A stretch of 64,000 nt of DNA from Variovorax paradoxus EPS (GCF_000184745.1 NC_014931.1:4836001-4900000); one strand, 5' to 3'. Counted from the first letter of the stretch, positions 36,537-46,700 are shown. Notes: generated by a model not told the origin, from the sequence alone. Program-made: numbers and translations.

Positions 36537-37673
36537 ATGTGGAGAGCGGTGTGGGCGCTGATCGGCGCCAGTATTGCAGCGTTTGCCCTCGCAGGATGCG
36601 GCGTGGGTGCGCCACTGCCGCCCGCGCCGGCCGACACCTCCGCGAGAGAGCGCGAGCAGCAGGCCTTCGTCGAAGCCCTGAAGCCGCGCCGCGCGGGCAG
36701 GCCGGTGATTGCCGTGCTCGCATTGAACGAAGGCACCGAGACAACCGACCTGCTGCTGCCGCACGCGGTGCTGAAGCGCGCCGACGTGGCCGATGTGCGG
36801 ATCGTCGCGCCGAAGAGCGGCCGGGTGACCCTGTATCCCGCGCTGCAGGTCGATGCCGCACAGGACTTCGCGAGCTTCGATCGTGCGCACCCCTCGGGGC
36901 CGGACTACGTGATCGTGCCGGCGATGATCGTCGAAGACGATCCAGCGGTGACTGCATGGTTGAAGCAACAGGCCGCGCGGGGCGCGCGAGTGATCGGCGT
37001 CTGCTCCGGCGCGCTGGTGGTCGGCCATGCCGGGCTGCTAGATGGGCGGCGTTTCACAGGTCATTGGTACGACCGCAAGACGCTGCTGAAGCGGCACCCC
37101 GGTGCGACCCATGTGCCGCATCAACGGTACGTGATAGACCGCGATGTCGCGACAACCACCGGCATCACCGCCTCGGTGCCGACGATGCTGGCGCTGGTCG
37201 AGGCGATCGGCGGGCCGGAGAACGCTAAGTCGATCGCCAACGAACTGGGCGTGGCTTCGTGGAGCCCCGAACACGACAGTGCACCCTTCGGCCTGAACAT
37301 GAAGCGCGGCAGCAGCTACCTTCTCAACAGGGCCGCGTTCTGGCGCGGCGAGCAGGGACAGATCGATGTGCAGAGCGGCACCGACGACATCGCGCTTGCG
37401 CTGGCGGCGGATGCGTGGACGCGCACGGGGCATTTGAAAGTCGATGCTGCGTCTGTGTCCGGGTCGGTCACGTTGCGCAGCGGGCTCGTGCTCGTTACGC
37501 AGTCAGCTCGCGAAAAATCGACCCGCCTGCTGCTGACTTCCTCGCTCAAGCCGGTGCAGCAACTGGACCGCACGCTGTGCGAGATTGCCGCGCGCCATGG
37601 CGAGGCACGGCGTGACTGGGTCATGCAGGAGATGGAGTACCCGGGGCCGGTTGTCGATGCGTGTGCGAGCTGA
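36537..37673 (+). CDS. Lipid-anchored DJ-1/PfpI-domain protein
   Basis: A 378-residue protein from ATG 36537 with a signal peptide and lipobox (ALAGC, Cys21). Residues 55-235 form a DJ-1/PfpI domain like the sensor half of GlxA regulators, including the nucleophile elbow GVCSGALVVGHAGLLDGR with Cys156 and a GlxA-like TTTGITASVPTMLALVEAIGG stretch. No DNA-binding domain follows. The C-terminal part (about 245-378) matches nothing I recognise. Export of a GlxA-type sensor domain to the envelope is unusual. The adjacent divergent GlxA regulator suggests they act on the same signal. Confidence 0.82.
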   Translation: MWRAVWALIGASIAAFALAGCGVGAPLPPAPADTSAREREQQAFVEALKPRRAGRPVIAVLALNEGTETTDLLLPHAVLKRADVADVRIVAPKSGRVTLYPALQVDAAQDFASFDRAHPSGPDYVIVPAMIVEDDPAVTAWLKQQAARGARVIGVCSGALVVGHAGLLDGRRFTGHWYDRKTLLKRHPGATHVPHQRYVIDRDVATTTGITASVPTMLALVEAIGGPENAKSIANELGVASWSPEHDSAPFGLNMKRGSSYLLNRAAFWRGEQGQIDVQSGTDDIALALAADAWTRTGHLKVDAASVSGSVTLRSGLVLVTQSAREKSTRLLLTSSLKPVQQLDRTLCEIAARHGEARRDWVMQEMEYPGPVVDACAS

Positions 37674-37712
37674 GTGCGTTCGCGTGGCCCGGGCGGCTGA
37701 GGCCAGCCACGC

Positions 37713-38676
37713 TCAATCGACGCGGATGTTGCGAGCCTTCACCAACGCGCTCACCCGTCCCGTTTCATCCTGCACGAACTTCGCAAACGCCTCGGGCGTG
37801 GTGCCTGCGGGCTCCAGGCCGAACTGCAGCAGCTTCTGCTTCACCGTGGGATCGTTCACCGCCGCCTGCACCGCCTTGCCCAGCCGCTGAACGACATCGG
37901 CCGGCGTGCCCTTGGGCAGGAACACGCCGTTCCACTCGACCACGTTGTAGCCCGGCAGGCCCGACTCGGCGAGCGTGGGCGTGTCGGGCAGCCCGTTCAC
38001 GCGCTTGCTTGAGCTCACGGCCAGCGCGCGCAGCTTGCCCGACTTCACATAGCCCAGCGTCGAGGCCACGTTGCCGAAGTACGCCGACACCTGCTCGCCC
38101 ATCACGTCGGTCAGCGCCGGTGCGCCGCCCTTGTAGGGCACGTGCATCAGGTTGACCTTCGCCTGCTCGTTCAGCGCCTCGCCCGCCAGATGCGAACCAG
38201 TGCCGCCGCCGGCCGAGGCGAAGCTGAGCTTGCCGGGGTTCTTGCGCGCGAAGTCGAGGAACTCGGCCACGGTCTTGTACGGTGCGGTCGCGGGCACGAC
38301 GAGTATCTGCGGCGCTGTGGCCACGAGCGACACGGGAATGAAATCCTTCGCCGCATCGAATGGCAGCTTGCGCAGCGACGGGTTCACCGAGAACGCCGAG
38401 GCGTCGTAGAGCACGGTGTAGCCGTCGGCCGGGGCCTTCGCGACGTTGTCCTCGCCGATCACGCCGCCCGCACCGGGCTTGTTGTCGATTGACGATCTGC
38501 TGGCCGAGCGCGGTGCTCATGTGCTGCGCGACGACGCGCGCGGTGTTGTCGGCACCGCCGCCCGCGGCGTAGGGCACGACCATGCGGATGGGTTTGTCGG
38601 GCCATGCAGCCCAGCCGAGCAGCGGAGTGCACGCGGCCAGCGCGGCGATGGATCTCAGGAGGCGTCTCTTCGTCAT
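37713..38676 (-). pseudogene. Bug-family (TctC-like) substrate-binding protein, frameshifted
   Basis: The gene starts at ATG 38676 with an exported N-terminus (MTKRRLLRSIAALAACTPLL) and reads in family register through residue 62 (ALGQQIV). The family motif then continues only in another frame, IDNKPGAGGVIGEDN, through to the stop at 37713. The two halves join perfectly if one T of the TT at 38489-38490 (plus strand) is removed, giving a 320-residue Bug receptor of normal length. So a single-base insertion breaks it, or the sequence has an error. Bug proteins bind carboxylates for tripartite tricarboxylate transporters; no tctAB genes are present. Its start overlaps the amidohydrolase stop (ATGA). 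Confidence 0.85.
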
Positions 38677-39575
38677 TTTTCAGGTTTCTCGGTCTTTGTC
38701 GTCATTTCAGGAAAGTCGTAGAGCAGCGCCGGGTTGCCGACCAGCACGCGATGGCGCGTGGCCGCGTCGGGCACCCACTGGCTCAACAGGTCGAACAGCG
38801 CCGCGTCGTCGGGCTTGGCGACGGGCTCGGTGGGATGCGGCCAGTCGCTGCCCCAAACCACGCGTTCGGGCGCCTGGCGGACCCAGGCCTGCGCGATGGA
38901 CGTCGTGTCGGCGTAGCCGCCCGCGGCACCCGCCTTCGAGTCGAGGTAGGGGCCGGACAGCTTGACCCATGTGCGGCCGTTCTCGCGCAGTCGGCTGACC
39001 ACATCGAACGCGGGATGCGAAAGCGCGTCGGGCAGCGGCAGCCGCGCGAGGTGGTCGAAGACGATCGTGCACGGCAGACGCGCGAGCAGCTCCGCATGCG
39101 CCGCGATCTGATCGGCGCCCCAGTGCAGTTGCACATGCCAGCCGAGCGCGTGCACGCGCTGGGCGAGTGGCTCGACCATGGAGAAATTTGTTACCGCGTT
39201 GGCCTGCGCGTAGAGCGTGAAGCGGATGCCGCGAATGCCGCCTGCGTGCAGCCGCTCCAGTTCGGCATCGCTCACGTCGGGGCGAACCACTGCGATGCCG
39301 CGCGTGTTCTCGGCACCGAGCGCGCGAATGGCGGCTAGCGTCACGCTGTTGTCGGTGCCATGCACGCGCGGCTGCACGACGACCGTGCGCTGCGTGCCGA
39401 TGCGTTGCTGCAGCAGGCGATAGTCGTCGGCCGTGGCCTTGTCGACCATCGCGTCGGGCGAGCCGTGCAGCGCGAAGCGGCGGTCGTAGATGTGCATGTG
39501 CGCATCGCACGCGCCCTCCGGCGCCACGCCGGCGGGTCGGCGCGCTCCGCTGCTGTTGGGGTAGCTGACGTCCAT
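38673..39575 (-). CDS. Amidohydrolase-family lactone/dicarboxylate hydrolase
   Basis: A 300-residue TIM-barrel protein from ATG 39575. Motifs match the amidohydrolase_2 group that includes 2-pyrone-4,6-dicarboxylate hydrolase and sugar-lactone hydrolases: CDAHMHIYDRRFAL near residue 23, IRGIRFTLYAQ, VFDHLARLPLP and VWGSDWPHPTEP with the catalytic Asp. There is no signal peptide. It sits between a CoA-transferase gene and a Bug receptor on the same strand, so it probably opens a lactone or hydrolyses a dicarboxylate that the receptor captures. The true substrate is unknown. Confidence 0.87.
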   Translation of the reverse strand: MDVSYPNSSGARRPAGVAPEGACDAHMHIYDRRFALHGSPDAMVDKATADDYRLLQQRIGTQRTVVVQPRVHGTDNSVTLAAIRALGAENTRGIAVVRPDVSDAELERLHAGGIRGIRFTLYAQANAVTNFSMVEPLAQRVHALGWHVQLHWGADQIAAHAELLARLPCTIVFDHLARLPLPDALSHPAFDVVSRLRENGRTWVKLSGPYLDSKAGAAGGYADTTSIAQAWVRQAPERVVWGSDWPHPTEPVAKPDDAALFDLLSQWVPDAATRHRVLVGNPALLYDFPEMTTKTEKPEK

Positions 39576-39583
39576 GCGCGTTT

Positions 39584-40768
39584 TCAGTCCGCTGCGCTCG
39601 CGGTCTTCAACACCTTGTCCGTGTGCTGCCCCAGCGTCGGTGCCGCAAAGGGCTCGGGGCCGGGCGTGCGTCCGAACTTCACTGCCCTCGTGAACCCTCG
39701 GTACGAGCCGAGCGTGGGATGGGCGAAGTTCGCCACCATGTCCTCGGCCAGCACCTGCTCGTTGTCGAACATGTCCTCGACGGTGCGCGCCGCTGCGCAA
39801 GGCACTTCCTCGCCGAACAGTTCTTCCCATTCGAGCGCGGTGCGTGCAGCCAGCGCTTCGCGCAGGCGCGGAACGATCTCCGCAAAGTGCAGCGCGCGTT
39901 TTCGCACCGAGTCGTAGCGCTCGTCGGCCGCGAGTTCGGGCAGGCCCACCTTGGCGCACAGCGCCTGCCAGAAGTGCGGCGTGTTGGCCGAGATGTAGAG
40001 GTGCCCTTCGCGCGTCGGATGCAGGCCGGTGATGCCGCCCGAGCGCATGTCGCGTCCCACGTCCTTCGGCTCGCCCTCGGCCCACACCATGCGCGCCGAT
40101 TGCATCGTGAGCGCGGAGCGCAGCAGCGACACGCCGACGAACTGGCCCTGGCCGCTCTTCTCGCGTTCGTACAGCGCTGAGGCAACGCCCGCAGCCACGA
40201 GCGCGGCCGCGTAGTAGTCGACCACCGAGCCGTAGATGATCTCGGGCGGCTCGCCGCGCTTGCCCTGCAGCGCGCACATGCCGGTCATGCTCTGCAGCAC
40301 CTGGTCGTAGCCGGCCTTCTCGCGCAGCGGACCGGTCTCGCCGTAGCCCGTGAGGCTGCAGTAGATGAGGCGCGGGTTCACGGCTTTCAGCTGGTCGTAC
40401 GCAATGCCCAGCCGCGGCGGCACGCTGGGGCGGAAGTTGTGCACCAGCACGTCCGCCGTGCGCACCAGCGCCATCAACGCGGGAAGGTCTTCCGCCTTCT
40501 TCAGGTCGAGCACCACGCCGAGCTTGCTGCGGTTCACGCCGATGAAGGCGCGGCTCTCGGCCTCGAGCGTCGAGGGGTACTTGCGCAGGTTGTCGCCCGT
40601 GGGCGGCTCGATCTTGATGACCTCGGCGCCCTGGTCGGCCAGCAGCGAGCAGCCGTAGGGGCCCGCGATGTAGGCGCTCAGGTCGAGCACGCGCAGGCCG
40701 CTCAACGGCCCCGCGGGGCCGGTGCGCGCGGGCAGGCGTGCGTCGTCTTTGTCGGCGTCGAAGCTCAT
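39584..40768 (-). CDS. CaiB/BaiF-family CoA transferase
   Basis: A 394-residue class III CoA transferase from ATG 40768. It shows the family start (LSGLRVLDLSAYIAGPYGCS, then LLADQGAEVIKIEPP), the catalytic-Asp region after RSKLGVVLDLKK, VLVHNFRPSVPPRLG, and the YCSLTGYGETGPLREKAGYD segment. Such enzymes move CoA between organic acids without a free intermediate. With a CitE-like lyase at 41832 in the same direction, it probably activates an acid that the lyase then cleaves, as in itaconate- or malyl-type routes. It follows the second Bug receptor by 32 bases. Confidence 0.92.
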   Translation of the reverse strand: MSFDADKDDARLPARTGPAGPLSGLRVLDLSAYIAGPYGCSLLADQGAEVIKIEPPTGDNLRKYPSTLEAESRAFIGVNRSKLGVVLDLKKAEDLPALMALVRTADVLVHNFRPSVPPRLGIAYDQLKAVNPRLIYCSLTGYGETGPLREKAGYDQVLQSMTGMCALQGKRGEPPEIIYGSVVDYYAAALVAAGVASALYEREKSGQGQFVGVSLLRSALTMQSARMVWAEGEPKDVGRDMRSGGITGLHPTREGHLYISANTPHFWQALCAKVGLPELAADERYDSVRKRALHFAEIVPRLREALAARTALEWEELFGEEVPCAAARTVEDMFDNEQVLAEDMVANFAHPTLGSYRGFTRAVKFGRTPGPEPFAAPTLGQHTDKVLKTASAAD

Positions 40769-40800
40769 GAATGAATCTTTCTTTCCTCGGTGGTCGGCCG

Positions 40801-41793
40801 TCAGTCGGCGGTGATGTTCTGCTGCTTGGCCAGCTTCTTCCAGCGTTCGACGTCCTCGGCGATCACCGTGCCGAACTGGGCCGGCGAGAGCGGCGTGGCG
40901 ATGGCGCCTTCGCGCAGGAAGTTGGCCTCGATCTCGGGCTTGGTGATGATCTTGTTCACGGCACCGTTGAGCTTGGCGATCACGTCGGGCGGCGTGCCCG
41001 CCGGCGCGAGCAGGCCCCACCAGAGCTCGAACTCGTAGCCGGGGACGGCCGTGGACACCGGCGTGAGGTCGGGCGCGATCGGGCTCGGCTTCAAACTGGT
41101 GATGCCCACCGCGCGCAGCTTGCCGGCGCGCACCATCGGCAGCAGCGAGGGCCCGCTCGAAATCAGCAGTTGCGTCTGGTTGCCGACGAGGTCGGTCACG
41201 GCCGGCCCCATGCCCTTGTAGGGGATGTGCGCGATCTGCAGGTCGCCCACCTTGGCCTTGAGCAGCTCGGTGCCGAACTGGTTGACGCTGCCCGCACCCG
41301 AGGAGGCGTAGTTGTACTGCCCCGGCTTGGCCTTGATGGCGGCGATGAGCTCGGCCGGCGTCTTCGCCGGAAACTCGTTGTTCACCGCGACGATGAACGG
41401 CCCCTTGGCGAACATCGCGATGGGGGCGAGGCCCTTGACCGGATCGAACGGCAGCTTCGACTGCACGGCCGCATTGGTCGTCATGCTCGACGACACCGCC
41501 ACCAGCGTGTAGCCATCGGGCGCGGCCTTCGAGACCTGTCCCGTGCCGGTGTTGCCGCTCGCGCCGGGGCGGTTGTCGATGATCACCGGCTGCTTGAGCT
41601 CGTCGCCCAGTTCCTTGGCCACCTGGCGCGCGAAGGTGTCGTTGGAGCCGCCCGCCGGATAGGGCACGACGATGGTGATGGTCTTGGTCGGATACGCGGC
41701 CTGTGCGAAGGCGGCGCCGCTCAAAAGGCAGGCGCCAGCTGCAGCTGCAACAACAGCGAGCGTGCGCAAGCGAAACAACGGGGAAATCTTCAT
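40801..41793 (-). CDS. Bug-family (TctC-like) substrate-binding protein
   Basis: A 330-residue exported receptor, intact. The signal peptide (hydrophobic core from residue 10, ending AAFAQA) is followed by the Bug fold: YPTKTITIVVPYPAGGSNDT, PVIIDNRPGASGNTGT, ADGYT-like APDGYTLVAVS, and FDPVKGLAPIAM. It binds a carboxylate in the periplasm. The membrane partners (TctA/TctB) are not in the window. It lies between the CoA-transferase and the CitE-like lyase genes in one minus-strand unit. Confidence 0.93.
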   Translation of the reverse strand: MKISPLFRLRTLAVVAAAAGACLLSGAAFAQAAYPTKTITIVVPYPAGGSNDTFARQVAKELGDELKQPVIIDNRPGASGNTGTGQVSKAAPDGYTLVAVSSSMTTNAAVQSKLPFDPVKGLAPIAMFAKGPFIVAVNNEFPAKTPAELIAAIKAKPGQYNYASSGAGSVNQFGTELLKAKVGDLQIAHIPYKGMGPAVTDLVGNQTQLLISSGPSLLPMVRAGKLRAVGITSLKPSPIAPDLTPVSTAVPGYEFELWWGLLAPAGTPPDVIAKLNGAVNKIITKPEIEANFLREGAIATPLSPAQFGTVIAEDVERWKKLAKQQNITAD

Positions 41794-41831
41794 CTGTCTT
41801 GTCTCCTGATTTTTTTAAGAAAGCGAAAGGC

Positions 41832-42701
41832 TCAACCCGGCAGCAGGCCCAGGCTGCGCGCGCTCGCGACGATGGCGCGTGCGCGGATCACGAAAGGGAT
41901 GTCGATCATTTTTCCGTCGACCACGTAGGCACCCACGCCCTTGGCATCGGCGTCGCGCGCGGCCTCGACCACCTTGCAGGCGTGGGCGATCTCTTCGTCG
42001 GTGGGCCGGAATACCTCGTTGGCGATCGCGATCTGGCTCGGGTGGATGCAGGTCTTGCCGAGGAAGCCGAGGTTGCGCGACAGCATGGCCTCGGCGCGGA
42101 AACCTTCGGCATCGCGGATGTCCGCGAACGCGCCGTCATACGCATAGACACCCGCCTCGCCCGCGGCGATGCGCATCGCGAACATCGCCTGCTGGATCGC
42201 AGCCGGCTCGCGGCGTGCGATGCCCAGCGGCTCGAACAGATCGCCGAGCCCCAACTGCAGCCCGGCCACGCGCGGATGCCCCAACCCGAGCTGCGCTCCG
42301 GTGCGCAACGCCGACGGCGCTTCGATGTTCAGCAACAGGCCGATGGGCGTACGCACGCCGTTGGCCTGCTCGGCGCGCTCGATGGCCTCGACCGCGGCAC
42401 GCACATGCGCCGGGCTCTCGGGCTTGGGAATGTTGATGAGGTGCACGCCGGCCTGCGCCACCGCCGCGATGTCGTCCGCGAAATGCGGCGTGTCCATCGC
42501 GTTGACGCGCACGATCACGGTCTTGCCCGATGCAGCGACGCCATCGCCTTGCAGCAATTGCCGCACGGCATCGCGCGCCTCGCCCTTGCGCGGCTCGGAA
42601 ACCGCATCTTCCAGGTCGAAACACACGCCATCGGCCGCGCCACTCAGCGCCTTGGCGAACAACTCGGGGCGCGTGCCGGGAACGAACAGTTTGCTTCTCA
42701 T
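41832..42701 (-). CDS. HpcH/HpaI (CitE-like) CoA-ester lyase
   Basis: A 289-residue TIM-barrel protein from ATG 42701. CitE-like features: RSKLFVPGTRPELFAKAL, the acidic metal site in CFDLEDAVSEPRKGEAR, KTVIVRVNAMDTP, LLLNIEAPSALRT and KTCIHPSQIAIANEVF. This is the stand-alone CitE-like group (malyl-CoA, citramalyl-CoA or methylmalyl-CoA lyases) rather than the CitE subunit of citrate lyase, since citD and citF are absent. It is the first gene of the unit and divergent from a LysR regulator. Confidence 0.9.
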   Translation of the reverse strand: MRSKLFVPGTRPELFAKALSGAADGVCFDLEDAVSEPRKGEARDAVRQLLQGDGVAASGKTVIVRVNAMDTPHFADDIAAVAQAGVHLINIPKPESPAHVRAAVEAIERAEQANGVRTPIGLLLNIEAPSALRTGAQLGLGHPRVAGLQLGLGDLFEPLGIARREPAAIQQAMFAMRIAAGEAGVYAYDGAFADIRDAEGFRAEAMLSRNLGFLGKTCIHPSQIAIANEVFRPTDEEIAHACKVVEAARDADAKGVGAYVVDGKMIDIPFVIRARAIVASARSLGLLPG

Positions 42702-42744
42702 GCGCCGCAGTGTGCGCAGCGCATGAGAAAAGAAAAACACATGG

Positions 42745-42767
42745 TTTCTATGATCAGTTCATAGAAA
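42745..42767. promoter_or_regulatory. Perfect inverted repeat, likely LysR operator
   Basis: TTTCTATGA (42745-42753) and TCATAGAAA (42759-42767) are perfect nine-base arms around TCAGT. The site lies between the CitE-like gene (start 42701) and the divergent LysR gene (start 42778), ten bases from the latter. LysR regulators bind such T-rich dyads and repress their own promoter, so control of both genes is expected. Confidence 0.75.
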
Positions 42768-42777
42768 ATCTATCTTC

Positions 42778-43665
42778 ATGGAAACCGCCTACCTGCAAAG
42801 CTTTCTCTTGGTCGTGGAGTCGGGCTCGATGTCGGAGGCCGCACGCCGGCTCGACCTGACGCCCGCCGCCGTGGCACAGCAAATACGCACGCTCGAGCGC
42901 GAGCTCAACGCACCGCTGCTCGCACGCGCGGGCCGCACGGTGCAGCCGACCGAGGCGGGGCACCTGCTGGTGCAGCGCGCGCGCAACCTGCTGCGCGAGG
43001 TGGGCGACATCAAGACGCTGCTGAACAGCGACGCGGCCGGCGGCGAACTGCTCATCGGCACCATCAACACGGCCATCCACAGCCTGCTGCCGGACATCCT
43101 CGCGCGCTTCGTGAAGACGCATCCGGGCGTGAAGGTGTTCCTGCAGTCGGGCACGACGGCCACGCTTCACAAGGCGGTGCAGCAGGGCGAGCTCGATGCG
43201 GCCGTGTGCCTGTATCCGCCCTATGTGCTGGCCAAGACTTTCGACTGGTCGTTGCTGCGCGAGGAGCCGCTGGTGCTGCTCGCGCCGAGCCGCCTTGCCA
43301 GGCGCGACCCGCACGAACTGCTGCGAACTTCGCCGTTCATCCGCTACGACCGCGCACTCGGAGGCGGCAAGCAGGCCGACCGGTACCTGCGCGCCGCGGG
43401 CATCGTGCCGCAGGAGCGCTTCGAGCTCAGTTCGCTGCTGGCGATCGCGATGATGGTCGACCGGGGCCTGGGCGTTTCGCTGGTGCCCGACATCGCATCG
43501 CCGCTGCTCGATGGCCAGCGCATCGTGAAGATCCCGTTGCCGCTGCCCTCGGAGCCGCGGCGCTTCGGCGTGCTGTGGCTGCGGGCGTCGCCGCGGCAGC
43601 GGTTGATACGGGGGTTCGTCGACAGCGCGGCAAGCGTGATCGAGACCAGAGGCACGCCGACCTGA
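42778..43665 (+). CDS. LysR-family transcription regulator of the carboxylate cluster
   Basis: A 295-residue regulator. The winged helix covers 3-62 (YLQSFLLVVESGSMSEAARR and LDLTPAAVAQQIRTLERELN). The effector domain covers 90-290 (GELLIGTINTAIHSLLPDIL, then ELDAAVCLYPP). It is divergent from the CitE-like gene and separated by 76 bases that hold a perfect inverted repeat. It almost certainly regulates the cluster 37713-42701, with a carboxylate or CoA-route intermediate as co-inducer. Confidence 0.92.
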   Translation: METAYLQSFLLVVESGSMSEAARRLDLTPAAVAQQIRTLERELNAPLLARAGRTVQPTEAGHLLVQRARNLLREVGDIKTLLNSDAAGGELLIGTINTAIHSLLPDILARFVKTHPGVKVFLQSGTTATLHKAVQQGELDAAVCLYPPYVLAKTFDWSLLREEPLVLLAPSRLARRDPHELLRTSPFIRYDRALGGGKQADRYLRAAGIVPQERFELSSLLAIAMMVDRGLGVSLVPDIASPLLDGQRIVKIPLPLPSEPRRFGVLWLRASPRQRLIRGFVDSAASVIETRGTPT

Positions 43666-43784
43666 AGCAACCGTGCCCTGCGCCCTGCGCCCGGTCAGGT
43701 GAATGGCTACTTGCGCTTCTCTCCCGGAACGCCTAACTTGCGGGCCTGCACCCGTTCCTTGGTTGCGATGCACTATGCAGGTCA

Positions 43785-46700
43785 ATGAATCCATCAGGTT
43801 CCAGAAAATTCCGCATCGGTCTGAACACGCGCATGAGCCTTGGCGTGGCTGCAGTGGTGCTGGCAGCCACGTTCGCCGTTGCCACGGTCGCGCTGCAGTT
43901 CGTCAAGACCAGCATGCGGGAGTCGATTGCCCAGGAGGAGTTCGCGCGCGTTTCGGCCCTGGCGGATGCGGTTGACCAGAAGTTCATCAGCCGGCGCACG
44001 CTGCTGAAGACCTTCGGCGACAGCGTGGAGGCGCTCGCGCTGGCGGATGCGGCGCCGCTGCAGGCTTTTCTGGAACGGCACGCGTCGTTGCGCGAGGCGT
44101 TCGACAATGTGGCCTTCATCGACATGGACGGCAACCTGGTGGCAAACCTCAGCAACGCCGGCCAGGTCCGCCGGATCAACGTCAAGGACCGCGCGTATTT
44201 CCGGGACACCGTGGCCTCCAAGGAGGGCGTGATCTCGGAGCCCTACCGCAACCGGCTGAACGGCCTGGCGCAGGTCGCCATCACCGAACCGGTGCTGGAC
44301 AGCGAAGGGCGGGTGCAGTTCGTGATTTCGGGCTCCATCAACCTGAAGGAGCGCAACATTCTGGGCGACCTGGCGAGCGTCAGGTTCGGCGAGACCGGGT
44401 ACCTGTTCATCACGACGACGAACGGCATCGTCGTGGACCATCCCCGCGAAGAGCGCGTGCTCGAAGCAGCCAGCCCGCAGACGGCGCGCAACCCCGAGAT
44501 AGAGCGCGCCATCAGAGGCTTCGAGGGCGCGACCGAAGGCGTCAATCGGGAGGGCGTGCACGGCCTCTATGCGTTCAGGCGCCTGCGGCAGGCGGACTGG
44601 ATCATGGGCGCCATGTATCCGCGCGACGAGGCATTTGCGCATGTCGATGCCATCGAGCGCGCCGCATGGGCGGGAGCCTTCGTGCTCGCGCTGCTGGCCG
44701 GTGCGATCGCATTGGCTGTCGTGCGGCAGCAGCTCAAGCCCCTGACCGCGCTGCACCGGCACATGCTGCGTGCCCAAGCCGCGCCGACCGAAGTGACGGC
44801 GCTGCGCAGGTACACCAACGATGAAATCGGCGACCTCTCGCGCACCTTCGACCGGCTGATTCGGCAACGGCAGGCGGACGAGAAGTTCCTGCGCGACATC
44901 ACCGACAACCTGCCGGCCATGGTCTCGCATGCCGACGCGCAGGGCCGCTACACCTTCGTGAATGCCCGCCTGTGCGAGAAGCTGGGCCAGAGCGCCGCGC
45001 AGCTCATCGGGCAGCCGGTGCAAAGCATGCGCAGCCCGGGCGACGACGCGGCCCTCGAAGCGGGGCTGCAGCGCGTGGCGGTGGGCGAATCGGTCAGCCT
45101 GGAGCGCCGCGACGCATCGGGGCCCGGCGCACAAGAGCGCTTTTTCCAGACCGACCTGATCCCCGATCTCGACCACGCCGGGCAGTACCGCGGCTACTAC
45201 GCCATGACCTTCGACGTGACGGAGCGCAAGCGCATCGAGGTGAGCCTGGCGCACAGCGAGGCGAAGGTTCGCATCATTGCGGACAACATTCCTGCGCTGG
45301 TGTCGCATGTCGACGCATCGCTCAACTACACCTTCGTGAACGCGCACATCAGGGCGCTGCACCGCAACGATTCGATGGTCGGCCAGTCGATGCCCGAGGC
45401 GCGAGGCGCGGCGGATTTCGCAGTCGTCGAGCCCTACATCCGGCGCGCCTTGGCCGGCGAGACCGTGGTCGTCGAGAAAAAGGGTGATCCTGCGCGCGGC
45501 ATCGGCGAGCGCACCTACAAGGCCCACTACATTCCCGACCAGGACGCCAGCGGCGCGGTGCAGGGCGTGTTCGCGATGACCTTCGACATCACCGACGAGG
45601 TGAACGTGCGCAAGGCCCTGACCGAGCAGGAGAAGCGGCTGCGCGACGTGACCGACAGCATTCCCGCACTGGTGGGCTATTTCGACACCGAGGAGAACTG
45701 CCTCTACGCCAACAGCCGCGCACGGCAGATGGCAGACCATGGCGACCGGCCGCTGGACGGCGTCACGCTGCGCTCGGCGCTGGGCGAATCGATGTACGCA
45801 CAGCACGCGCCCTACATCCCGGTGGTGCTCGCGGGCAAGCAGGTGCGCTTTCCGCTGCATGCGCCGCTGCACGGCAAGGACGGGCACTTCCAGGCCCACC
45901 TGATCCCCGACAAGGATCTTGACGGCCGCGTCCTTGGCTTCTATCTCATGACCTTCAACATCACCGCGCTCAAGCAGGCGGAGCTGCAGCGCGCCGACAG
46001 CGAGAACCGGCTGCGCACCATCACCGACAACCTGCCCGCGCTCATCACCTACATCGACCGCGAGGAGAACGTGACCTTCGCCAATGCCACCCATCGCGAG
46101 TGGTTCGGGCTCGAACCCTCGCAACTGCTGGGCCGCCCCCTCCACGACGTGGTGGGCCATGGCGTGTACCAGAAGCGCAAGGCCTTGATCGACCGGGCGC
46201 TCGCCGGCGAGCGCGTGGAGTTCGAGGACCAGACCCCGGCCGTCGGCGCGGGCCGTGTCGCCCGCATCAGCCTGGTGCCCGACATCGGCGCGGACGGCGC
46301 CACGAACGGCATCTTCTCGCTGTGCCTGGACATCACGGCCCTGAAGGCGGTGGAGAGCCAGCTGATCGAGCTGGCCCGGCTCGACACGCTCACGGGCCTG
46401 CCGAACCGGCTCGCCTTCAACGAGCTCCTGCCCGCGGCGCTCCTGCGGGCGCAGCGCACCGGAAGCGCGATGGCCCTGATGTTCCTGGACATCGACGCGT
46501 TCAAGACCATCAACGACACGCTGGGCCACGCAAGCGGCGACAGCGTCCTGGTCGAATACGCCAACCGCCTGCGGTCCAGCGTGCGTGCCACCGACATCGT
46601 GGCGCGGCTGGCGGGAGACGAGTTCGTCGTCGTTCTGGAAAATCTGCCTGCGCGGGATGCGGCGGCAGGGGTTGCACAGAAAATCCTCGCGCAGATTCGC

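Noticed and set aside
41832..42701. Citrate lyase beta subunit (citE)
   Set aside because: The fold matches, but the acyl-carrier (citD) and alpha (citF) subunits are absent and the neighbours are a CoA transferase and Bug receptors, so a stand-alone CoA-ester lyase is more likely.
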